From ZC4RG29 sp035304385 (GTDB lineage Bacteria; Bacteroidota; Bacteroidia; Cytophagales; Cyclobacteriaceae), in contig DATGQD010000041.1 in the NCBI GenBank assembly GCA_035304385.1, positions 203,053-267,052 on the forward strand: a DNA stretch of 64,000 nucleotides, in the 5' to 3' direction. Positions 58,821 to 64,000 of this stretch are shown in pieces (positions within the stretch are counted from its first letter, which is position 1; each line of letters opens with the position of its first letter). Position numbers and translations under genes: made by a program. The notes beneath the pieces are model-generated. The model saw only the letters and a program-made list of their open reading frames with translations. It was not told the origin of the DNA and searched no databases.

Positions 58821-60611
58821 TCAATTTTCGCCGACCTCGTCGGTAAGCATCTGTTTTTCGTATAGGCTCTTGTAGTAGCCATTCATCTCCATCATCGAAT
58901 CGTGTGTTCCTTCTTCGACGATCTTTCCGTCCGCGAGTACGATAATTTTATCTGCCAGCTTCGCAGAGGAGACGCGGTGTGAGATGATCACTGTGGTGCG
59001 GCCTTCCATGATGCGTTTCATGGAGTTGAGGATCGTGTTTTCCGTTTTTGTATCAACGGCCGACAGCGCATCGTCAAGAACCAGGATCCGAGGATCGCGG
59101 ATTATGGCACGTGCAATGGAGACGCGTTGCTTTTGCCCCCCGGAAAGTGTGATGCCGCGTTCGCCAACGCGTGTTTTGAATCCTTCGGGGAAAGCCATGA
59201 TATTTTCGTATACGTCGGCATCCTTTGCTGCCTGAATAATTTTATTGTGATCGAGAACATCCAGTCCGAAGCCGATGTTGTTCGTCAGCGTGTCACTGAA
59301 CAGGAAGACGTCCTGGGGAACAAATCCCATCTGCTTTCTTAACGATGTGAGGTCGTAATCCTTAATGGGGATGTCATCAATGAGGATTTCTCCGTCAGTG
59401 GCATCGTAAAGGCGACCGATAAGGTTTGCGACCGTGCTCTTGCCCGATCCCGTGGTGCCAATGATGGCCAGTGACTCGCCGGGATTGACCGTGAACGACA
59501 CATTTGAGAGTGCGCGGATGCCCGTGTCAGGATATGTAAATCCAACATTGCGGAATTCGATCTTTCCCTCAATGCGGCGTTCGATATTCTTTAGCGATAT
59601 GATATCGCTTTTCGTGTTGAGAAATTCGTTGATACGTTTTTGCGACGCTTCGGCACGTTGTACAAGACTGCTCGTCCACCCCAGCGATGCCACAGGCCAT
59701 GTAAGGAGGTTGACGTAGAGGATGAACTCGGCTATGTGCCCAAAGCCCAACGGACCATTGATCACTTCGGCGCTCCCCGCATACACGGTAAGAATCGTGC
59801 TGAGGCCGATAAGCCCGAGAATAAGAGGAAAAAAGAATGACTGGACGACCGTCAGTTTCAGTGACTTCTTTCGGTACGCTTCCGTCTCCATATCGAATCG
59901 GCCGATCGATTCGGCTTCGCGGTTAAAAGACTTCAACACGCGGATGCCGCTGAAGGCTTCCTGCACAAATGTTGAAAGTTTCGACTGGCTTCGCTGTATT
60001 TCATCCGACCGGCGTTCGATTATGTTGTTCACGAAGTAGATGCTGAAAGAAAGCAGCGGCAGCGGCAAGAGCGAATAGAGGGTTAGTTTAGGACTGATGT
60101 GTATCATCAGCGGGATCAGGATCAGGAACAGAGTGAGCAGGTTGATTCCGTACATGATGGCGGGGCCGAGATACATTCTCACGCGGCTCACATCCTCCGA
60201 GATCCGGTTCATGAGATCGCCCGTGTTGTGCTGACGGTAGAAACTCAAGGGAAGCGTCTGATAGTGTGCGAAGATTTCATTCTTCAAGTCGTATTCGATG
60301 TGGCGCGACATCACAATGAGCGTCTGCCGCACGAAATACAGAAACACACCGCGAAGCAGCGCCATAAGCAGGATTAGTCCGGCGTATACCAATATTGAGA
60401 AGGCGAAAGCGCCGAAGAACTTTTCCTGGAGATCCAGCGATCCGAAGGAACGGTGAAGGTTGACGTTATCGACAACCAGGTCAATCGAGTGTCGCACGAG
60501 GGGGCCGGGAATCACCTGAAAGATGTTAGAGATAATGGTGAAAATAGTCCCCAGGATAAGGAGCCACTTGTATTTGAGCAGGTATTTGTTGAGATAACGT
60601 AACGCCTTCAT
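58821..60611 (-). CDS. ABC half-exporter, MdlA-like (Asp in Walker B)
   Basis: 596 residues. A six-helix membrane domain (about 15-330) and an ATPase domain: Walker A IGTTGSGKSTVANLIG near 385, signature ITLSGGQKQRVSIARAII intact, Walker B ILVLDDALSAVD with Asp in place of the catalytic Glu, H-loop VIISHRVSSAK. An intact signature with a changed Walker B is the pattern of MdlA-type halves, complementary to the gene at 55559-57331, whose signature is changed but whose Glu is present. The two would form one working and one weak ATP site. Lies divergent from nusB. Confidence 0.9.
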   Translation of the reverse strand: MKALRYLNKYLLKYKWLLILGTIFTIISNIFQVIPGPLVRHSIDLVVDNVNLHRSFGSLDLQEKFFGAFAFSILVYAGLILLMALLRGVFLYFVRQTLIVMSRHIEYDLKNEIFAHYQTLPLSFYRQHNTGDLMNRISEDVSRVRMYLGPAIMYGINLLTLFLILIPLMIHISPKLTLYSLLPLPLLSFSIYFVNNIIERRSDEIQRSQSKLSTFVQEAFSGIRVLKSFNREAESIGRFDMETEAYRKKSLKLTVVQSFFFPLILGLIGLSTILTVYAGSAEVINGPLGFGHIAEFILYVNLLTWPVASLGWTSSLVQRAEASQKRINEFLNTKSDIISLKNIERRIEGKIEFRNVGFTYPDTGIRALSNVSFTVNPGESLAIIGTTGSGKSTVANLIGRLYDATDGEILIDDIPIKDYDLTSLRKQMGFVPQDVFLFSDTLTNNIGFGLDVLDHNKIIQAAKDADVYENIMAFPEGFKTRVGERGITLSGGQKQRVSIARAIIRDPRILVLDDALSAVDTKTENTILNSMKRIMEGRTTVIISHRVSSAKLADKIIVLADGKIVEEGTHDSMMEMNGYYKSLYEKQMLTDEVGEN

Positions 60612-60680
60612 TCAGTTGACCGTACCGATCAGTTATAATACGGACCCTGCAAGGTAGGGTTCCCGGGAGAAAAGGAAAAG

Positions 60681-60769
60681 TCCTTCGACAGGCTCAGGAA
60701 CCGTCCTTCGACAGGCTCTCCTTCGACAGGCTCAGGAACCGGAACCGTCCTTCGACAGGCTCAGGAGCC
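60681..60769. repeat. Four copies of CCTTCGACAGGCTCAGG
   Basis: Full copies at about 60682-60698, 60720-60736 and 60749-60765 and a truncated copy at 60705-60718, separated by AACCG-type spacers. Each copy is itself an imperfect palindrome. The cluster sits in the divergent gap between the ABC exporter and nusB. This motif is known as a dispersed repeat in many bacteria; a CRISPR is excluded by the spacer lengths. Confidence 0.8.
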
Positions 60770-60845
60770 GATTACCAATTTCGGTGATCTTTTGGGTTCA
60801 AACGGCCTATGGTGTATTTTTGCGCGAATTCGTTCTTTGATCTTC

Positions 60846-61985
60846 ATGCTGAACAGGAGGAATCTTCGAATCAAGGTAATGCAGAGCCTTTTCGCGTTGC
60901 ATCAATCGCGCGAAGCGAACTATCAGCTCGCCTTTGACCGTGTACGCGACCGGTTCACTCCTGACCTGAATTCTATGGAGGTTCAGGACCGCGACTTGCT
61001 GGCTGCTCAAAGCCAGCGTGCCTCGAAGGCACTCGCGCAGGCTTTTGAAGATGAACAACGCCGGTTTGACTCTGATGACGAAGCCGTTTCCGCCGCGGTG
61101 CGTGAAGCGCTATCAGCCTACGACGAGCAATGCGCGCGCGACAAGCGTTCATACCGCGTGCAGATGGTACGCGAGGCGGAACGGATATATCACCATTACA
61201 TAGCAGTATTGAGTTTGGCTGCGGCCATGGTCGGCGTTGCGCGTTCCGATCGTAAGGTTTCGCATACGAATTTCTTAAACAATGCCTGGATACGGGCGTT
61301 GGAAAACAGCACCGAATTGCAGGAGCAAACCCGAAAGTTGAATCAGGGTTGGGATGGAAGGATGCAGCAGGTGAAAACGTGGTTTCGCGACATCGTACGA
61401 GTTGATCCGGAATATCTGGCCAACCTCGATCGGAAAGAGGTTTCTCCGGCCGATCAGAGAAAGTTCGCTAACTATTTCCTCCGCAAGATTCTGTTGGGTA
61501 AAAATGCGATCAGCGATTATTTCGGTGAGGCGGTCATCGGTTGGGCGGAAGATCGTGAAATTGTGCAGGGCATGGTGGAAAAAACGATCAAAGCGTTCGA
61601 TCCGTCCAAACAGGATCAGATCTCGCTTCACACGTTGTCGGTCAATTGGGATGAAGACAAGGATTTTATCGAACGGTTGTACAACGAAGCAGCGGACCTT
61701 GCAAAACCTTACGCTGATCTTATCGCCAACAATACGCGCAACTGGGAAGTAGACCGATTGCCCCTTACCGATAAGATCATCCTGGAAATGGCGATTGCAG
61801 AGATTCTCAATTTTCCGAACATACCTGTCAAAGTATCCATCAACGAATACATTGAATTGGCGAAAAACTACAGCACTCCCAAAAGTCGCCAGTTTGTAAA
61901 TGGAATTCTTGACGTAATCGCCCGCGAATTGAATGAGTCCGGTGCAGTGCGGAAAAGCGGAAGAGGGCTCATCGACAACAAGTAA
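60846..61985 (+). CDS. nusB: Transcription antitermination factor NusB, long form
   Basis: 379 residues from the ATG at 60846, against about 140 for E. coli NusB. The NusB start (MLNRRNLRIKVMQSLFALHQ) and end (RLPLTDKIILEMAIAEILNFPNIPVKVSINEYIELAKNYSTPKSRQFVNGILD, in pieces from about 305) are clear, so about 230 extra residues are inserted between them, mostly helical and charged. The insert is common in Bacteroidota NusB. NusB with NusE binds boxA RNA and RNA polymerase. First gene of the nusB-YtxH-DUF1573-yajC-YbbR block. Confidence 0.92.
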   Translation: MLNRRNLRIKVMQSLFALHQSREANYQLAFDRVRDRFTPDLNSMEVQDRDLLAAQSQRASKALAQAFEDEQRRFDSDDEAVSAAVREALSAYDEQCARDKRSYRVQMVREAERIYHHYIAVLSLAAAMVGVARSDRKVSHTNFLNNAWIRALENSTELQEQTRKLNQGWDGRMQQVKTWFRDIVRVDPEYLANLDRKEVSPADQRKFANYFLRKILLGKNAISDYFGEAVIGWAEDREIVQGMVEKTIKAFDPSKQDQISLHTLSVNWDEDKDFIERLYNEAADLAKPYADLIANNTRNWEVDRLPLTDKIILEMAIAEILNFPNIPVKVSINEYIELAKNYSTPKSRQFVNGILDVIARELNESGAVRKSGRGLIDNK

Positions 61986-62085
61986 TGTCGTTCGACCCGT
62001 CAAAACGACGGTCTTTGGCACGCAGGTTGTTAAAATATCCCAAATTCTTGATTTTGCGTTTTGACGCGTGTTAAATTTGAAAATT

Positions 62086-62394
62086 ATGAGCAAAAGAGGT
62101 GGAAACTCGTTCCTTGCTTTTCTGGCGGGTGTAGCAGCCGGAACTGTTCTCGGTATTTTGTTCGCGCCTGATAAAGGTTCGAGTACACGGGAAAAGCTTT
62201 CGTTTCAGCTGGATAAGTATCGCAAGATGCTTGAAGAGCTGATCGATGATTTTGTATCCGGACGTGAAACACCGCTGACTTCCGAAGCGAAGTCGCAAGG
62301 CCAGAAGGTGGTAGACGAGGCGAAGAATAAGGCGGAGCGATTGCTCGAAGATGTCGACGAACTGCTGGAACAAATCAGGGGAAAAAAGAATTAA
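62086..62394 (+). CDS. YtxH domain protein
   Basis: 102 residues from the ATG at 62086; an upstream GTG in frame is less likely. One membrane segment FLAFLAGVAAGTVLGILFAPDKGS near residues 7-30 with the YtxH signature G-x-x-x-G-x-x-x-G-x-L-x-A-P, then a long charged helix (LEELIDDFVSGRE; VVDEAKNKAERLLEDVDELLEQI). YtxH proteins are small stress-linked membrane proteins without a known reaction. It lies 100 bases after nusB and 35 before the DUF1573 gene. Confidence 0.88.
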   Translation: MSKRGGNSFLAFLAGVAAGTVLGILFAPDKGSSTREKLSFQLDKYRKMLEELIDDFVSGRETPLTSEAKSQGQKVVDEAKNKAERLLEDVDELLEQIRGKKN

Positions 62395-62429
62395 AGAAGA
62401 GTTAACGAAGCATCAAATACGAGAAAGAC

Positions 62430-62948
62430 ATGAAAAAACTGCTTGGACTTGCACTGTTGTCCCTTTCGCTTCTGGTGATGGTATCGTGTCGGGACAAAGA
62501 GGCTGAAAAACGTATCGCGCAGCTGGAAGCCCGGATCGCTGAGCTGGAAGGCAAGGGCTCAGGCGTGCCTACAGGTCTGCAAACCACTGCGGCCGTACCC
62601 GAGACCAAGCCGGAAGGCCCGCTTCCTGTTATGGAGTTCGCGACGCTTGAACACGATTTCGGGACTATCAATGAAGGTGACGTAGTGGAGTACACCTACA
62701 AGTTTAAGAACACCGGCGAAGCACCCCTGATCATCCAAAGCGCCCAGGGTTCATGCGGCTGTACGGTTTCAGATTGGACCAAGGAGCCTGTACCCGTAGG
62801 CGGTGAGGGTTTCGTAACAGCCAAGTTCGATTCCAAGGGAAAGCCCAACATTCAGAACAAGACCGTGACTGTTACGGCAAATACGTGGCCGAAGCAAACC
62901 GTGCTTCGTTTCAAGGCGATGGTCGTGCCTGCCACCGCTTCCCGCTGA
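62430..62948 (+). CDS. DUF1573 lipoprotein
   Basis: 172 residues. Lipoprotein signal (LLGLALLSLSLLVMVSC, Cys at 20), a short coiled coil (KEAEKRIAQLEARIAELEG), a Pro-rich linker and a DUF1573 Ig-like domain from about residue 65: FATLEHDFGTINEGDVVEYTYKFKNTGEAPLIIQSAQGSCGCTV, in pieces, with the signature Cys-Gly-Cys, then VPVGGEGFVTAKFDSKGKPN and NKTVTVTANTWP. The role of DUF1573 is unknown; it is abundant in Bacteroidota. A strong terminator follows. Confidence 0.9.
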   Translation: MKKLLGLALLSLSLLVMVSCRDKEAEKRIAQLEARIAELEGKGSGVPTGLQTTAAVPETKPEGPLPVMEFATLEHDFGTINEGDVVEYTYKFKNTGEAPLIIQSAQGSCGCTVSDWTKEPVPVGGEGFVTAKFDSKGKPNIQNKTVTVTANTWPKQTVLRFKAMVVPATASR

Positions 62949-62971
62949 CAAGACGTGCTGAAGAATTTTCG

Positions 62972-63002
62972 AAAGTCCCGGCCGGCCGCCGGGACTTTTT
63001 TT
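62972..63002 (+). terminator. Rho-independent terminator after the DUF1573 gene
   Basis: AAAGTCCCGGC, five-base loop, GCCGGGACTTT, then T. It lies 24 bases after the stop and 60 bases before yajC, so yajC probably has its own promoter or depends on readthrough. Confidence 0.88.
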
Positions 63003-63062
63003 ATGCCGACTGATCCCATTCACACCAAATGTGTAACTTAGCGGTTCGTTAAAATTCGATGT

Positions 63063-63368
63063 ATGCACACCATAATATTACAGGCGCAACCACAGGGAGG
63101 ACAGTGGACACAGCTGTTGTTCTTCGTCGGTATCATTTTCGTGTTCTACTTTTTCATGATCCGGCCTCAACAAAAGAAGGCTAAGGAGCAAAGGAAGTTC
63201 ATCGAGGAAGTGAAGAAGGGCGACTATGTAGTGACCATTGGTGGGATGCACGGTAGCATTGTCGAGATCGACGGTGATACTGTGATCCTGGAAGTGGAAA
63301 AGGGTGGGCGTATACGGCTCAACAAGGCGGCAATTTCCATGGAGGCTACCCGCGCTGCCAGAAAGTAA
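63063..63368 (+). CDS. yajC: Preprotein translocase subunit YajC
   Basis: 101 residues. One membrane segment (LLFFVGIIFVFYFFMI) followed by the YajC hallmark RPQQKKAKEQRKFIEEVKKGDYVVTIGGMHGSIVEIDGD, read in pieces. YajC is a non-essential partner of SecD and SecF at the Sec translocon. The N-terminus (MHTIILQAQPQGGQWTQ) is a little longer than usual. The YbbR gene starts 12 bases downstream. Confidence 0.94.
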   Translation: MHTIILQAQPQGGQWTQLLFFVGIIFVFYFFMIRPQQKKAKEQRKFIEEVKKGDYVVTIGGMHGSIVEIDGDTVILEVEKGGRIRLNKAAISMEATRAARK

Positions 63369-63380
63369 GGATAAAAAGAC

Positions 63381-64000
63381 GTGCGGTTTGTCAATTCCAT
63401 ATTCCGTCTGCTTCATGTCAACAAAAAGAATTGGAAGGCAATCGCACTCTGCGTACTTGCAGCAACAATCTTCTGGTTTCTTGATTCGCTGAACGACAAC
63501 TACACAGCGAACGTCAACTTTCCGCTGAGATTCGAATACAACGAAGAGGCGTACATTCCGGTCGAACCGTTGCCCGATCGCCTTACCATTAACGTATCCG
63601 GCATGGGCTGGGATTTGTTCCGAAGGAGCGCGGGGTTCCGCGTCACGCCTTTGGTTATACCGCTCGACCGCCCTGCGTCTGTTCGCAAGATCGTCGGCAG
63701 TACGCTTCCCGCTTTGTTCTCCGATCAAATAGAAGGACTGGAAATTAACTTCGTCGTCAACGATACAATTTATGTCAACATTGAGCCGCGCGACCGAAAA
63801 TGGGTGAGGCTTAGGATCGATTCAGTTGAACGCTTTCTTCGCCCCGGGTACGGCGTCGTCAGCCCGATTCAAATACGCCCCGATTCAGTATTAGCGGACG
63901 GACCTCTTTCTCACATATCGGAATTGCGACGTTCGTTGTCGCTCTCCCTGGAACACACCAACATTGATGAGGATTACGACGAAGAAGTAGAGGTTACCGT
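63381..64000 (+). CDS. YbbR-like domain protein, N-terminal part
   Basis: Partial; 206 codons to the right edge. GTG start at 63381, no ATG nearby. A membrane anchor (AIALCVLAATIFWFLDSL near residues 20-37) is followed by repeats of the YbbR type: NFPLRFEYNEEAYIPVEPLPDRLTINVSG, then INFVVNDTIYVNIEPRDRKWV. YbbR/CdaR proteins are anchored outside the cytoplasm; in Firmicutes CdaR regulates a c-di-AMP cyclase, but Bacteroidota forms follow yajC and precede coaE. Its C-terminal part is not visible. Confidence 0.85.
   Translation, partial: MRFVNSIFRLLHVNKKNWKAIALCVLAATIFWFLDSLNDNYTANVNFPLRFEYNEEAYIPVEPLPDRLTINVSGMGWDLFRRSAGFRVTPLVIPLDRPASVRKIVGSTLPALFSDQIEGLEINFVVNDTIYVNIEPRDRKWVRLRIDSVERFLRPGYGVVSPIQIRPDSVLADGPLSHISELRRSLSLSLEHTNIDEDYDEEVEVT

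Noticed and set aside
60681..60769. CRISPR-like array
   Set aside because: Spacers are 2-12 bases and not unique, one copy is cut short, and no cas genes are present.

Overview
The window looks like chromosomal core DNA from a Bacteroidota bacterium, most likely of the Cytophagales (a Chryseolinea/Cyclobacterium-like lineage). Evidence: the gliding genes gldE and gldD sit directly after mutY-ssb; an RNase E/G gene is followed by a 29-residue basic AURKAIP1/COX24-type ribosomal protein; NusB carries a long internal insertion and lies in the order nusB-YtxH-DUF1573-yajC-YbbR; and several intergenic regions carry the Bacteroidota promoter box TAnnTTTG. No rRNA, tRNA, CRISPR array, prophage or insertion sequence was seen. 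GTG and TTG starts are common (RNase E/G, HU, gldE, fructosamine kinase, rmlB, nusA, glycosyltransferase, lipB, truA, one ABC exporter, YbbR).

Layout. 1-1647 (minus): RNase E/G, the 29-residue protein, a TPR protein and HU. 1716-6097 (plus): mutY, ssb, gldE, gldD and a NIPSNAP protein. 6102-14420: a mixed block with a DUF3500 protein, a YpdA-like reductase, a TonB-dependent receptor overlapping a fructosamine-kinase-like gene, a Cu/Zn SOD lipoprotein, a 2H phosphoesterase, an RDD protein and a long TPR protein. 14592-18661: amidohydrolase, then on the minus strand rpsU-(terminator)-xerC-hpf, and an acyl-CoA dehydrogenase. 18833-22194: a tight nucleotide-sugar cassette (Ugd, UDP-xylose synthase, RmlB). 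23335-27747: rimP-nusA-infB behind a promoter and a terminator-like leader hairpin. 27800-30000: prfA, a small lipoprotein, tag.

30143-31861 holds a NarL-type response regulator, a receiver-like protein that has lost its phosphorylation residues, several inverted repeats and a 447-base stretch without a clear gene. 31862-46309: RluD-type synthase, a propeller-like protein, proC, THUMP methyltransferase, uvrA, an ECF sigma factor with an overlapping small partner gene, glycosyltransferase, Gfo/Idh/MocA oxidoreductase, NupG-like transporter, a broken GNAT gene, DUF1330 and VOC proteins, and a polyprenyl synthase. 46309-54757 (mostly minus): rnr, a PolB-like exonuclease, lipB, an SIS-domain sugar isomerase, yraN (plus), a MORN-like protein, htpG and a DUF4293 protein. 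54798-60611: truA, then two convergent ABC half-exporters enclosing two paralogous outer-membrane proteins. 60846-64000: the nusB to YbbR operon.

Most genes are housekeeping: translation and transcription (HU, rimP, nusA, infB, prfA, truA, hpf, rpsU, rnr, nusB), DNA repair (mutY, ssb, tag, uvrA) and cell-envelope work (gld genes, nucleotide sugars, yajC, YbbR). The least ordinary items are the two ABC half-exporters with complementary defects in their ATP sites, the degenerate receiver set among inverted repeats, the leader hairpin before rimP, the sigma factor with its overlapping partner, and the coupling of a TonB receptor to a fructosamine-kinase-like enzyme.
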